Below, piece by piece: positions 1 to 8,636 of a stretch of DNA of 64,000 nucleotides. Position numbers and translations under genes: made by a program. Under the pieces are notes generated by a model. The model made no database searches and was not told the origin of the DNA. It saw only the letters and a program-made list of their open reading frames with translations. Origin of the DNA: Fundidesulfovibrio terrae (lineage in GTDB: Bacteria; Desulfobacterota; Desulfovibrionia; Desulfovibrionales; Desulfovibrionaceae); the NCBI RefSeq assembly GCF_022808915.1, contig NZ_JAKZFS010000002.1:620001-684000 (forward strand), given 5' to 3'. The first letter of the stretch is position 1, and every line of letters begins with the position of its first letter.

Positions 1-914
1 CCGGGCGCGACGTGTCCCTGGTGCTGCGCGAGCGCTCCGGCTGGCGTCCCGACAGCGAGGGCGTGCCGGAGCTCGACTTCGACCGGGCAGGGCTCACGCG
101 CGGCGACGTCTGGGTTGTGCCGGAAGGGTGGGTGAACGCGCTCGCCCCCGGGCTTCGGGCCGGGGCGCGCTGCCTGGTGTATGTGCAGAACTGGGCCTAC
201 CTGTTCACCGGCCTGCCCCCGGGCGTGGAGTGGCGCTCGCTTGACGTCTCCTTCCTGGCGGTGTCCCGACCCGTGGCCTGGTTCATTGGGCAGAGCCTTG
301 GCGCTACCGCGCCCATCCTGCGCCCGGGCATCGACCTGGACGTGTTCTCGGCCCCGTCCGCCAAGCCGGACACCCTGGCCGTGGCCTACATGCCCCGCAA
401 AAACAAGGCGCTGGCCGACCAGGTGCGGGCCGTGATCCGCGCCCGAGGGCGCTTCTCCCCCGAGTGGGTCGAGATAAGCGGCCTGGACCGCCAGGGAGTG
501 GCCCAGGCGTTGGCCCGATCCCACGCCTTCCTGGCCACGGGCTTTCCCGAGGGCTGCCCCCTGCCGCCCCTGGAGGCCATGGCCAGCGGGGCCATCCCGG
601 CCGGATTCGCGGGACTTGGCGGCTGGGACTACATGCGCCAGGCCGCGCCGCCAGGCGGCGCTTCCGGGGGCGAACCGGGCGGCTACGTCCCGCCGTGCCC
701 CATGGACCCGGTCCCCTGGGAGGGCAACGGCTTCTTCGTGCCCGACAACGACGTCATGGGTGCGGCCCTGGCCCTGGAGAACGCCCTGGAACTGTGGCAG
801 CGGGGCGGGGAGGAGCTTGCGCGGGTGCGCCGGGCCCTGGCCGCCACGGCGACCGCCTACGGGCTCGAGCCTCAGCGCCAGGCCGTGCTCGATTTCTGGG
901 AGCGACTGGGCTAG
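1..914 (+). CDS. glycosyltransferase family 1-like, 5' end outside the window
   Basis: The reading frame is open through base 3, so the gene very probably starts upstream; the first in-window start codon, GTG at 12, is probably internal. The visible 300 residues end in a GT-B type C-terminal half: a donor-site stretch GCPLPPLEAMASGAIP near residues 181-196 with the Glu typical of GT4/GT1 enzymes, followed by a loop and a helical tail. Such enzymes transfer a sugar from a nucleotide donor during surface polysaccharide assembly, probably on the cytoplasmic face. The next gene, an O-antigen ligase-like membrane protein, starts 11 bases after the stop, which supports a joint role in polysaccharide assembly. 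The acceptor and sugar cannot be told from sequence. Confidence 0.8.
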   Translation, partial: GRDVSLVLRERSGWRPDSEGVPELDFDRAGLTRGDVWVVPEGWVNALAPGLRAGARCLVYVQNWAYLFTGLPPGVEWRSLDVSFLAVSRPVAWFIGQSLGATAPILRPGIDLDVFSAPSAKPDTLAVAYMPRKNKALADQVRAVIRARGRFSPEWVEISGLDRQGVAQALARSHAFLATGFPEGCPLPPLEAMASGAIPAGFAGLGGWDYMRQAAPPGGASGGEPGGYVPPCPMDPVPWEGNGFFVPDNDVMGAALALENALELWQRGGEELARVRRALAATATAYGLEPQRQAVLDFWERLG

Positions 915-925
915 AAGGCCCCTGC

Positions 926-2902
926 ATGAAATTTCAGCGCGCCATTTTTTCGTCCAAGATCGTCTTCCTGGCGGCCAACGCCACCATGTCCGGCATGCTC
1001 CTCTGGGACATGGGCGGGCGCGCCAAGCTGTTCGCCCTGGCCGTGCCCCTGGCCTGCGCCGTCTGCCTGTGGCGCAGGTCCCTGCCCCTGGTGCTTGCCG
1101 CCCTGGGCGCGTCGCTGCCCTTTTTCGGATTCCAGTCCTACTCGGCCCATGCCCAGGTGATGCACTTCCTGGTGAGCGTGGCCGCCCTGGCCCTGCTGCT
1201 GGATACCGGCGAGAGGCGCCCGGCCGAGGGCTTCGGGCCGCTTCGGCTGTGGCTCATGGGCTTCGTGGGGGTGATGCTGGCCGGGCTGCCGCTCCTTCCT
1301 TTCGGCGAGATGGCCTCCGCCCTGCGCGAGACAGGCCCTCTGGGGCTGGCCCGGATGCTGGCCTACTCGGTGGCCGCCAGCTCCTTCTACGCCGTGGCCG
1401 CCCTGGACCGGCTGGCGCTCTACGCCCTGTTCGCCTGGGAGCTCTCGCGCACGCGCGAAGACGAACCCCTGATGGCCATGGCCCGGGGCGTAGCCGCCTC
1501 CATCCCGGCCGCCCTGGCCTTCGGGCTGGCGGAATACTTCCTGGCTCGCGGAACGGCCTACGCCATGAGCGACCGGCTCACCTCGCTGTTTCTGAACCCC
1601 GGCTGGTTCGCGGAATACGTCTGCGTGGGATTCCCGCTGCTCTTTCTTCTGGGGCGCGGGCGTGGCCGCTGGTTTCTCTTCGCCCTGCTGGCGGTGGCCC
1701 TGGCGGCCATGGTGCTCACCATGGCCCGGGCGGCCTGGCTGGTCTCGGGCGTGCTGGCCATGGGCTGCGTGGTGGCCGCCACGGGAGGCTTCGACCTGTT
1801 CTCGCTGGACTACCGGCGCATGGCCAAGGGCGCGCTTCTGGGGCTCGCGGCCGTGGCCGTGGTGGGGGTGGGGGTGTACGGGGCCTTGTCCGCCACGCGG
1901 GTGTCGCTCCTCAACTTCCCCCTGGCCACCATGATCGCCCAGCGCCTGGAGAAATTCTCCGAGACCCCGCGCCCGCTGGTGTTCAAGAGCGGCGTGCTGA
2001 TCGGGCTTGAGTCCCCCGTGTCCGGCATGGGCTACGAGACGTACGCCTGGCATTATCCGCACCTCATGGATGCCCCGGCCGGGCGCATGGCCCGGGAGAT
2101 TCCCCGCGATGCCGAGATGTTCGAGGCCACCCACAACCTGTTCATCCAGATTTTTTCCGGAGCGGGCCTCCTGGGCCTCGCGGCCTGGGTTTTCCTGGCC
2201 TTTCGGGCGGCCCAGCTGGCCCTGCGCGCCCACCGGCTCCGGGCCGACGCCATGAGCCTGGCGGCGCTCTTTTCCCTGGCCGCCTTCCACGGTTTCGGCT
2301 TCTTCCAGGAGATGATCTACATCCCGGCGGTGTGGCTCTTGTTCTTCGTGGTGTTGGCCTGGTGCCTGCGCTTGGAGGACGCCCATGGCGGCTGGATCGC
2401 AGATTTCACCGAGCGCCGGGCCGGGCGGGCCGTGGCCCTGGCCGTGCTGGCGGCGCTTGGCCTGAACCTCTCCAACGCCGGATTCGCGGCCATGGCGGCG
2501 CGCTTGGGACTTGACGCCTACCCCGCGCCCGGTTCCCAGGACGTCCAGGGGCTCTCGGGGCCGGAGGTCGTGTCCGGGCGTGAGGTGCTGTGGAGTTCCG
2601 GCGCATCCTCGTTTCTTCTGCGGGGGGAGGGGCCGTGGCGGTTCACGGCGGGGGTGCCCCATCCGGATATGACCACGCGGCCCGTGCGGGTGGCGCTGTC
2701 GGCCAGGGGCAGGGTGCTCTGGGAGAAGGTCTTCGACGCCTCCACCGGGCGCGAGGCGTCCTTCGAAATCGGGAGGGACGCGGTGAAGTCCGGGGAGCGC
2801 GTCTTCCTGACCGCGTCCAGGCTGTATTTCCCGCTGACGTCGGGTATCAAGGATTACCGCGCGCTGGGCGTCTGGATCGCCGGACCGGGGCTTTCGCGCT
2901 AG
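926..2902 (+). CDS. O-antigen ligase / Wzy-like polytopic membrane protein
   Basis: I chose ATG 926 because the membrane-protein composition begins there; the frame also runs open upstream through the preceding gene. The 658-residue protein has about a dozen hydrophobic segments in its first 510 residues and a larger loop near 345-395 (GMGYETYAWHYPHL followed by EATHNLFIQIFSGAGLLG) that resembles the periplasmic loop and the H-N-x-F/Y motif of the O-antigen ligase family (Wzy_C). About 130 C-terminal residues after the last membrane span look soluble and beta-rich. Family members ligate or polymerise lipid-linked glycans at the periplasmic face of the inner membrane. It probably forms an operon with the glycosyltransferase just upstream. 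Confidence 0.82.
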   Translation: MKFQRAIFSSKIVFLAANATMSGMLLWDMGGRAKLFALAVPLACAVCLWRRSLPLVLAALGASLPFFGFQSYSAHAQVMHFLVSVAALALLLDTGERRPAEGFGPLRLWLMGFVGVMLAGLPLLPFGEMASALRETGPLGLARMLAYSVAASSFYAVAALDRLALYALFAWELSRTREDEPLMAMARGVAASIPAALAFGLAEYFLARGTAYAMSDRLTSLFLNPGWFAEYVCVGFPLLFLLGRGRGRWFLFALLAVALAAMVLTMARAAWLVSGVLAMGCVVAATGGFDLFSLDYRRMAKGALLGLAAVAVVGVGVYGALSATRVSLLNFPLATMIAQRLEKFSETPRPLVFKSGVLIGLESPVSGMGYETYAWHYPHLMDAPAGRMAREIPRDAEMFEATHNLFIQIFSGAGLLGLAAWVFLAFRAAQLALRAHRLRADAMSLAALFSLAAFHGFGFFQEMIYIPAVWLLFFVVLAWCLRLEDAHGGWIADFTERRAGRAVALAVLAALGLNLSNAGFAAMAARLGLDAYPAPGSQDVQGLSGPEVVSGREVLWSSGASSFLLRGEGPWRFTAGVPHPDMTTRPVRVALSARGRVLWEKVFDASTGREASFEIGRDAVKSGERVFLTASRLYFPLTSGIKDYRALGVWIAGPGLSR

Positions 2903-2916
2903 CCCGCCCGCACTGA

Positions 2917-2960
2917 GCGGGAGCCCAGAGGGCCCCAGTTCCTTTGGCCGCCGGGAGCCC
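2917..2960. repeat. dispersed intergenic palindromic repeat, copy 1
   Basis: The segment between two convergent genes contains CCAGAGGGC and TTCCTTTGGCCGCCGGGAG, words that recur in other intergenic gaps at about 8838, 17620, 18339, 19352 and 48268. The modules are GC-rich and palindromic, so they could act as transcription terminators or REP-like elements. Confidence 0.5.
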
Positions 2961-3012
2961 CCCCTTGCGCAGGCGCGAATCCATCCTATCTTCGAAACAC
3001 TGCCCCTTGGGA

Positions 3013-3480
3013 TCAGTTCTTTCCAACTGCCGCCGCTAAGTTGCGTTCGAACACGCGCAGCTCGTTGGCCAGCCGCAAGCCGATTTCGCGGATGCGGGAG
3101 TTCTTGCTGGTCGAGGCCAGGCTCTCGATGACTTTGAGATCGCCCTCGATGAAGCTGTCGGCGTAGGACCGGGTTTCGGCCAGCTTCTGCCGGAGCAGGG
3201 CCTTGTCGCCCGGAAGGCTCACCTGGGCGGCCACGTCTGAGAGCTGGGCCATGGCGTGGGCGCGTACGGCGTAGGTCATGGCGGTGGCTGTGAAATAGTT
3301 GCAGGCGTTCTTTTCGCCGGGAGCGTCCATGTCCGCGGCCAGGGTGGCCGCCTTGGTGGCCAGCTCCTCGAAATGGCGCTGGGAGGCCCAAAAGTGCTTG
3401 GCCTCGGCCCGGGCCTGCGCAGCGGCCAGGGTGACGAGCAGGCAGGCTGCGAGCAGGGCGGCGAGTCTGGGAGTGTGCAT
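3013..3480 (-). CDS. exported hypothetical protein
   Basis: The 155-residue protein starts with a clear Sec signal peptide: MHTPR, a hydrophobic run of Ala and Leu, and a likely signal peptidase I site after AQARA near residue 25. The mature part is predicted mostly helical, with many Ala, Glu and Lys residues and a single Cys in KNACNYFTATAMTY. A Shine-Dalgarno GGAGG lies 5-6 bases before the ATG. I do not recognise a family; the all-helical exported architecture resembles small periplasmic four-helix proteins, but that is only an impression. It is transcribed toward the O-antigen ligase-like gene and has no evident operon partner. Confidence 0.75.
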   Translation of the reverse strand: MHTPRLAALLAACLLVTLAAAQARAEAKHFWASQRHFEELATKAATLAADMDAPGEKNACNYFTATAMTYAVRAHAMAQLSDVAAQVSLPGDKALLRQKLAETRSYADSFIEGDLKVIESLASTSKNSRIREIGLRLANELRVFERNLAAAVGKN

Positions 3481-3753
3481 GCGAACCTCCGAGAAGGGGC
3501 TCCTAACAGGTTGTGGGATGTGGTCAAGGGCTTGGCGGTTACGGTTTTTTCATCCGGAGTGGGCAATTTGCGTGCCCGGGCCCGGGTGGACGGTTTGATT
3601 TTGGGGCTCATTTCCTATAAAGGGTCCGTTCCGGCGCGCGCGAAGACAAGTGGGCGAAGGGGACGACCGGGATGGCCCGGTCCTTGCTTGCGTGGTCTCG
3701 CGGAATGATCGTGTGTCAGGGCGGGGGAGTACGGATTTGAGGGGTTCATTTGC

Positions 3754-4797
3754 ATGAACAGACGGAGTTTTCTCGGGGCTCTGGCCGCAATGGGCGCGGC
3801 TTGCGCCTTTCCAATGCAGCTCTACGCCGGAGAGCAGCGCCTGCCCAAGGGAATGGTCACGTTCGTTTTCGATGACGGCATCGTGACCAACTATACGTAT
3901 TCCTTACCGATCCTCAAGAAACGGGGGCAGCTGGCCACGGCCGCCATCGTCGTGAACAGGATGCTCTCGGGCAACAGCGACTACATGAGCCTGGACCAGG
4001 TTCGCGAGCTCGAGAAGAGCGGCTGGGAGATCGCCTCCCACAGCATGACCCACAGCCGTCCCGTCCAGATTCCCAAGACCCTCGAGCAGGAAGTGATCAC
4101 CGGATGGCGCCTGGACGAGAACGATCCCGATCACTACCAGGCGCAATACGACTATGATCGCGTGGCCGCGCTCTTCCAGGACGGCAAGCCCCTCAAGGAA
4201 GTCGAGAACCTGGAACAGCTGCGGGCCACACCCGGAACCTACTGGCTCGACCTGACCATCGCTGAGTTGCACGTGCACCCTTTCAGGAGCGGCGACCCCG
4301 CCACGCTTGGCATCAGGGCCGGCTCCTACCAGCGCGAGATGGAGGATTCCAAGCGCATCCTGACGGAGCTTGGCTTCAAGGTGGACACGTATGTCGCGCC
4401 GCACAACTACTGGACCGACGACGTGGAGGTCATCAGCCGGCGCTATTACTCGCGCGCCTGCACCGGCCGCGATTCCGACAACCGGCCCGGCTCCTTCGAC
4501 CCCTTCGCCATCAAGCGCTTCATGGTCCACACCAAGGATTCGGCCCAGTCGCTCATCCGCATCATCAAGGACCATTCCCTGGAGCACGGGGGCTGGGTCG
4601 TGTTCTGTTTCCACGGAGTGGGCGAGAACATCGGGTGGGAACCCTACCCCGCGGAGAGCCTCGACGCCGTGTGCGCTTTCGTGGACGAACAGAAGATCCC
4701 CGTGGTGACGGCGCGCGAGGGCGCGAAACTCATGGACGATCTGAAGAAGCAGCAGACCGCCGCGCAGTCCAAATCCATCATGAAAAAGGGTTCGTAA
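3754..4797 (+). CDS. polysaccharide deacetylase (NodB homology domain), exported
   Basis: The 347-residue protein begins MNRRSFLGALAAMGAAC, resembling a Tat or Sec leader with RRSFLG, and a lipoprotein-like Cys is present. The NodB fold is shown by TFVFDDGIVTNY near residues 31-42, with the Asp-Asp metal/base pair, and by EIASHSMTHS near 92-101, the H-x3-H zinc motif. HNYW and FCFHGVG (near 285-291) correspond to later motifs holding the catalytic His. Such enzymes remove N- or O-acetyl groups from polysaccharide outside the cytoplasm. The next gene, a glycosyltransferase, begins three bases after the stop, so both probably act on one surface glycan. An insertion of about 80 residues separates the zinc motif from the C-terminal motifs. 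Confidence 0.88.
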   Translation: MNRRSFLGALAAMGAACAFPMQLYAGEQRLPKGMVTFVFDDGIVTNYTYSLPILKKRGQLATAAIVVNRMLSGNSDYMSLDQVRELEKSGWEIASHSMTHSRPVQIPKTLEQEVITGWRLDENDPDHYQAQYDYDRVAALFQDGKPLKEVENLEQLRATPGTYWLDLTIAELHVHPFRSGDPATLGIRAGSYQREMEDSKRILTELGFKVDTYVAPHNYWTDDVEVISRRYYSRACTGRDSDNRPGSFDPFAIKRFMVHTKDSAQSLIRIIKDHSLEHGGWVVFCFHGVGENIGWEPYPAESLDAVCAFVDEQKIPVVTAREGAKLMDDLKKQQTAAQSKSIMKKGS

Positions 4798-4800
4798 AGA

Positions 4801-5961
4801 ATGCGCAAGCTCAAAATCGTGGTCGGCGGCTACGTGGTGAGCTTCCCCCTGGGCGGTCAGGTGTGGATGTTCATGCATTACCTGGAGGGGCTCGCGCGCC
4901 TGGGGCACGACGTGGTGTTCGTGGAGGACACCGCCGAGTGGGCTCTGCCCTTCGATCCCAACAAGGGGTACGCCTCGGCCGATTCCAGCCACGGGCGCAT
5001 GGTGGTCGGCGAGGCCTTCGGCAAGATCGGGTTCACCGGACGCTGGGCCTACAACACCATTTTCGAGAACAAGCTCTACGGCATGGAGCGCGAGGATCTG
5101 GACCGTTTCTGCGCCGAGGCCGACCTGTTCTTGAACATCTCGGGCGTCATCCCCCTGCGCGATTCCTACATGAAGGCCAAGGTCCGGGCCATCATCGACA
5201 CCGACCCCATTTTCACCCAGTCCAAGATCGCCAACGACGACTGGACCCGCGACTACTTCAAGCGGCACGACGTCTTTTTCACCTTCGGCCACAACATCCC
5301 CACCGGCTCCACCGGCGTGCCCCTCTCGGGCATCGAATACGTCCCCACCCGGACGCCCGTGGTCCTGGACATGTGGCCCCACGTGGAAGGCCCCGGCACC
5401 GGCTTCACCACCATCGGCAGCTGGGACGCACAGGGCCGCGACATCGTTCACGAAGGCAAGAAGCTCTCCTGGCGCAAGTGCGAGAAGTACGAGCAGATCA
5501 TCGACCTGCCCTCCAAGCTCCCCGGCGTCACTCTGGACCTGACCATGAGCGGCATGAAGGACGACGCCCAGCGCTTCGCCGGGCACGGCTGGAACGTCAA
5601 GGACGCCCTGGTGCTCTCAAAGGACATCTGGGGCTACCACGACTACATCCTGAATTCCACGGGCGAGTTCTCCGTCGCCAAGGAGCAGAACATCCAGCTC
5701 AAGTCCGGATGGTTCTCCGACCGCTCCGCCAGCTACCTGGCTTCGGGGCGCCCGGTGATCGTGGAAGATACCGGCTTCGGCACCTTCCTTCCCGTGGGAG
5801 AGGGGCTCGTCACCTTCGAGGGCGTGGACAACGCCAAGGCCGCCATCGAGAGCGTGCTCGCCGACTACCCCAGGCACCGCGCGGCCGCCCGGAACATCGC
5901 CCGGGAATTCTTCGACGCCGAAACGGTGCTCGCACACCTCCTGAAGACCTGCGGATTCTGA
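4801..5961 (+). CDS. glycosyltransferase-like GT-B protein
   Basis: The 386-residue protein opens with KLKIVVGGYVVSFPLGGQV, a Gly-rich N-terminal GT-B strand-loop, and has a donor-domain region near 300-330 (WFSDRSASYLASGRPVIVE, then GEGLVTFEG) that matches the consensus seen in GT1/GT4-type enzymes. No membrane span or signal is visible, so it should be cytoplasmic. It follows the deacetylase by three bases and is probably co-transcribed with it. The acceptor is unknown. A perfect 9-bp GC stem at 5984-6010 follows the stop codon and may end the transcript. Confidence 0.72.
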   Translation: MRKLKIVVGGYVVSFPLGGQVWMFMHYLEGLARLGHDVVFVEDTAEWALPFDPNKGYASADSSHGRMVVGEAFGKIGFTGRWAYNTIFENKLYGMEREDLDRFCAEADLFLNISGVIPLRDSYMKAKVRAIIDTDPIFTQSKIANDDWTRDYFKRHDVFFTFGHNIPTGSTGVPLSGIEYVPTRTPVVLDMWPHVEGPGTGFTTIGSWDAQGRDIVHEGKKLSWRKCEKYEQIIDLPSKLPGVTLDLTMSGMKDDAQRFAGHGWNVKDALVLSKDIWGYHDYILNSTGEFSVAKEQNIQLKSGWFSDRSASYLASGRPVIVEDTGFGTFLPVGEGLVTFEGVDNAKAAIESVLADYPRHRAAARNIAREFFDAETVLAHLLKTCGF

Positions 5962-5983
5962 TCCTTTTCCCCAAAAAGTAATC

Positions 5984-6010
5984 GCGGCCGCCTTGCCAAA
6001 GGGCGGCCGC
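5984..6010 (+). terminator. GC-rich hairpin after the deacetylase/glycosyltransferase operon
   Basis: GCGGCCGCC and GGCGGCCGC form a perfect 9-bp stem with a 9-base loop, 22 bases after the stop codon. There is no U-tract, so it could be a factor-assisted terminator or simply the end of the transcript. Confidence 0.5.
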
Positions 6011-6031
6011 GAGCGTATCTGCCTGGACAAC

Positions 6032-6160
6032 GTATCGCCGAGTTCCGCTAGGAGCGGAAGCGGGGGACCCAAAATCCCGGGGCGTATCGCGCATAGCGCG
6101 TAGGGCAACTTCCTCGGCCCGAGCCCGTCAGCTAACCTCGTAGGCGTCGAGGGGGAGAAC
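6032..6160 (+). promoter_or_regulatory. ydaO/yuaA-type c-di-AMP riboswitch
   Basis: Several ydaO-class core blocks occur in the expected order: ATCGCCGAGTTCCGC at 6033-6047, GGGGGACCCA at 6062-6071, a CCCGGGGCGTATCGC block at 6076-6090, then AGCCCGTCAGCTAACCTCG from 6122 running directly into TAGGC, and GGGGGAGA near 6151-6158. The CCCGtCAGCTAACCTCG block is the most diagnostic part of this class. It lies about 165 bases upstream of an APC/KUP-like transporter, a classical regulon member. In the family, c-di-AMP binding usually switches expression off, matching c-di-AMP control of potassium and osmolyte uptake. The sequence between 6161 and 6323 is the likely expression platform; I did not resolve its alternative helices. 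Confidence 0.88.
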
Positions 6161-6323
6161 CTTCCATTTTTCGTGGCAAGGCTCTGCCCGTCTTTCCGGA
6201 TGGCTGTGCCGCGTCCTTCGTCCGCTTTTTGGCGCGCGAGCGATGCCGTTACACGCCCCCCGATCCCTCGACTCCCACGTCCGTGCTGGTTTCCGCTTTT
6301 CGGCCATGCAAAGGAGATCCGAA

Positions 6324-8300
6324 GTGGATCAGCATCCTTCGGTCGGCAAGCGCGTCAAGGACGCGGTCATCGGCAAAAGCCTCAATCTCGGGGACCAGTC
6401 CATCTTCCATCAGCTCTCGCTCATGGCCTTCTTCGCCTGGGTGGGACTCGGGGCGGACGGCCTATCCTCCTCCTGCTACGGTCCGGAAGAAGCCTTCCTG
6501 GCGCTGGGCGAGCACACCTTCCTGGCGGTGTTCGTGGCGTTGGGCACGGCGGTGACCATCCTCGTCATCTCGGCCAGCTACTCCCAGATCATCGAGCTCT
6601 TCCCCTCGGGCGGCGGCGGCTACCTGGTGGCCTCCAACCTGCTCTCCCCCAAGGTGGGCATGGTTTCGGGCTGCGCCCTGCTCATCGACTACGTGCTGAC
6701 CATCACCATCTCCATCGCCTCGGGTGCGGACGCCATCTTCAGCTCCCTGCCCGCATCCCTGGCGCCCTACAAGCTGGAAGCGGCCATCGCCGGCGTACTC
6801 ATCCTCACCATGCTCAACCTGCGGGGGGTGAAGGAGTCGGTCACGGTGCTGGTGCCCATCTTCATGACTTTCGTGATCACCCACATCGTGGCCCTGGGCT
6901 ACGGCCTGGGAACCCACGCCGCCCAAGGGGCGGAACTCGCGGCGCGCATCAGCCAGGACGCCTCCGCGGCGCGGGACCAGTTGGGCTACCTGGGCATGTT
7001 CCTGCTGATCCTTCGAGCCTACACCATGGGCGCGGGCACATACACCGGCATCGAGGCCGTGAGCAACGGCCTGCCCATCCTGCGCGAGCCCAAGGTGCGG
7101 ACCGGCAAGCGCACCATGGTGTACATGGCCGTGTCCCTTGCCGTGACCGTCACCGGGCTCATGTTGGCCTACCTGCTCTACGGGGTGGGGCACCAGGAGG
7201 GCAAAACCCTGAACGCCGTGCTCTTCGAGGCCGTGACCGGGCAGTGGCCCCAGCCCTTCGGCCAGTGGTTCGTGTGGGTGACTCTGGCCTCCGAGGCGCT
7301 GCTCCTGTTCGTGGCGGCCCAGGCGGGCTTCCTGGACGGGCCGCGAGTGCTGGCCAACATGGCCCTGGACCGCTGGTTCCCCACCCGCTTCGCCATGCTC
7401 TCGGACCGCCTGGTCACCCAGAACGGCATCCTGCTCATGGGTGGGGCGGCCCTGCTGCTCATGCTCGTGTCCAAGGGCTCCGTGGACTTTCTGATCGTCC
7501 TGTATTCGATCAACGTCTTCATCACCTTCGTGCTCTCGCAAACGGGCATGGTGCGCCACTGGTGGCAGGTCCGCCACAAGGCCGGCGAGAAGTGGGTCAA
7601 GGGGCTGGCGCTGAACGGCCTGGGGCTCGCGCTCACTGCCTTCATCCTGGCCTCGGTGGTGGTGGTGAAGTTCTTCGAGGGCGGTTGGCTCACCGTGGTG
7701 ATCACCGCCGCCCTGGCCTTCTTCGCCCTCAAGATCAAGCGCCATTACGACGACACCTGGAAGCAGATCCAGTCTCTGGACACCCTGGTGGATTCCGTGA
7801 CCCTGCCGGCCTGCGACCTGGAAGCCCCCTCCGAGCCGGACACCCAGGCCAAGACGGCCGTCATCCTGGTCAACGGCTACAACGGCCTGGGGCTGCACAC
7901 GCTCTTCAACGTGCTCAGGCTCCATGGCGAGGAGTTCAAGAACTACGTATTCGTTCAGGTGGGCGTGGTGGACGCCCACGTCATGCGCGACCACGCCGAG
8001 CTGGGCCGCCTCAAGCAGGGCATACGCGCCAGCATGGACAAGTACCTGGCTCTCATGCGCTCCAAGTGCTACCATGCGGAGGCCCACTGGGCCGTCGGCA
8101 CGGAGGTGGTCCACGAGATTCTCGAACTGGCGCCAGTGATCAAGGAGCGCTTCCCGCGATGCGTGTTCTTCGGCGGGCAGTTGGTGTTCGAAAAGGACAC
8201 CCTGCTCACCAGGCTCCTGCACAACTACGTGGTCTTCAGCCTGCAGCGCCAGATCTACAAAGTGGGCATCCCCTTCATGATCATGCCCATCGCCCTGTAA
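6324..8300 (+). CDS. APC-family (KUP-like) cation/amino-acid permease
   Basis: I prefer GTG 6324 because AAGGAG (6311-6316) sits seven bases before it; an ATG at 6306 is in frame but would overlap that ribosome site. The 658-residue protein has about 12 membrane segments between residues 28 and 465, including FFAWVGLGADGLSSSCYGPEEAF, a signature of this subfamily of the APC superfamily, and SGGGGYLVASNLLSPKVG. A soluble C-terminal domain of roughly 180 residues begins around TWKQIQSL and may be regulatory. The upstream c-di-AMP riboswitch makes potassium uptake the most likely role; amino acid transport cannot be excluded. A stable hairpin at 8312-8344 follows the stop codon. Confidence 0.85.
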   Translation: MDQHPSVGKRVKDAVIGKSLNLGDQSIFHQLSLMAFFAWVGLGADGLSSSCYGPEEAFLALGEHTFLAVFVALGTAVTILVISASYSQIIELFPSGGGGYLVASNLLSPKVGMVSGCALLIDYVLTITISIASGADAIFSSLPASLAPYKLEAAIAGVLILTMLNLRGVKESVTVLVPIFMTFVITHIVALGYGLGTHAAQGAELAARISQDASAARDQLGYLGMFLLILRAYTMGAGTYTGIEAVSNGLPILREPKVRTGKRTMVYMAVSLAVTVTGLMLAYLLYGVGHQEGKTLNAVLFEAVTGQWPQPFGQWFVWVTLASEALLLFVAAQAGFLDGPRVLANMALDRWFPTRFAMLSDRLVTQNGILLMGGAALLLMLVSKGSVDFLIVLYSINVFITFVLSQTGMVRHWWQVRHKAGEKWVKGLALNGLGLALTAFILASVVVVKFFEGGWLTVVITAALAFFALKIKRHYDDTWKQIQSLDTLVDSVTLPACDLEAPSEPDTQAKTAVILVNGYNGLGLHTLFNVLRLHGEEFKNYVFVQVGVVDAHVMRDHAELGRLKQGIRASMDKYLALMRSKCYHAEAHWAVGTEVVHEILELAPVIKERFPRCVFFGGQLVFEKDTLLTRLLHNYVVFSLQRQIYKVGIPFMIMPIAL

Positions 8301-8311
8301 ACAAACGGCTT

Positions 8312-8344
8312 GTCCGGGCCGGGATTTTTCATCCCGGCCTGGAC
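8312..8344 (+). terminator. hairpin after the APC/KUP-like permease
   Basis: GTCCGGGCCGGGAT and ATCCCGGCCTGGAC pair over about 14 positions (one G-T wobble) around a TTTTC loop. It starts 11 bases after the stop. Its right arm overlaps the -35 element proposed for the first tandem RNA. Confidence 0.6.
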
Positions 8345-8367
8345 AGCGGGCATCGGGTGTTTATCTT
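8340..8367 (+). promoter_or_regulatory. candidate promoter of tandem RNA 1
   Basis: TGGACA (8340-8345), 16 bases, TATCTT (8362-8367). The second RNA has the same layout (TGGACG, 16 bases, TATTTA), each preceded by CC. Both place the start near the shared 5' word AGAGGCAATG. Confidence 0.5.
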
Positions 8368-8376
8368 GTCTTGCAG

Positions 8377-8549
8377 AGAGGCAATGGTGTTCAACTCCAT
8401 CGGAGGGATGAGGGGAATAAACCTCGAATACCATAAGCAGCGCATTGAGGCGCCTGACAAGATTTGCCGTAGCGCACCGTAAGAGCCACACCTGAAGGAA
8501 GGGGAGGCTGCCTGACAATCAGGCTCACGCGCCAGGCAAATCTTTTTTT
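8377..8549 (+). ncRNA. structured small RNA, copy 1 of a tandem pair
   Basis: About 173 nt from AGAGGCAATG to a T7 run. The 3' half is closed by a perfect 9-bp stem AGATTTGCC (8460-8468)/GGCAAATCT (8535-8543) followed by T7, a strong intrinsic terminator. Inside are a GCGC/GCGC helix, an AGCC/GGCT hairpin whose loop exposes GAAGGA, and GCCTGA-CAA-TCAGGC (8510-8524). The 5' half can fold with ATGGT/ACCAT enclosing CTCC-ATC-GGAG and GAGG/CCTC hairpins. Bases 8478-8512 are identical to copy 2. No open frame is shared by the copies and no gene follows on this strand, so a riboswitch is unlikely. Five GGA words suggest a possible CsrA target. I cannot assign it to a known family. Confidence 0.72.
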
Positions 8550-8601
8550 GTGCCCCGCGTCCGTGATGATTCGAACCCGGAAGAAAGACGATCCAGTCCC
8601 C

Positions 8602-8629
8602 TGGACGTGGAAGAAAGCGTGGTTATTTA
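8602..8629 (+). promoter_or_regulatory. candidate promoter of tandem RNA 2
   Basis: TGGACG (8602-8607), 16 bases, TATTTA (8624-8629), matching the elements and spacing in front of copy 1. The surrounding TTATTTAATTAAG is strikingly AT-rich for this genome. Confidence 0.5.
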
Positions 8630-8636
8630 ATTAAGT

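Noticed and set aside
911-3391. 826-residue open frame on the minus strand
   Set aside because: Antisense to the O-antigen ligase-like and secreted protein genes; composition is Gly/His/Arg/Gln-rich as expected from GC-rich shadow frames.
3904-5586. 560-residue open frame on the minus strand
   Set aside because: Antisense to the deacetylase and glycosyltransferase genes, His/Gly/Val-rich with no motif.
6173-8482. 769-residue plus-strand frame overlapping the APC/KUP-like permease
   Set aside because: Out of frame with the permease, which has membrane segments and a ribosome site; this one is Arg/Gly/Pro-rich.
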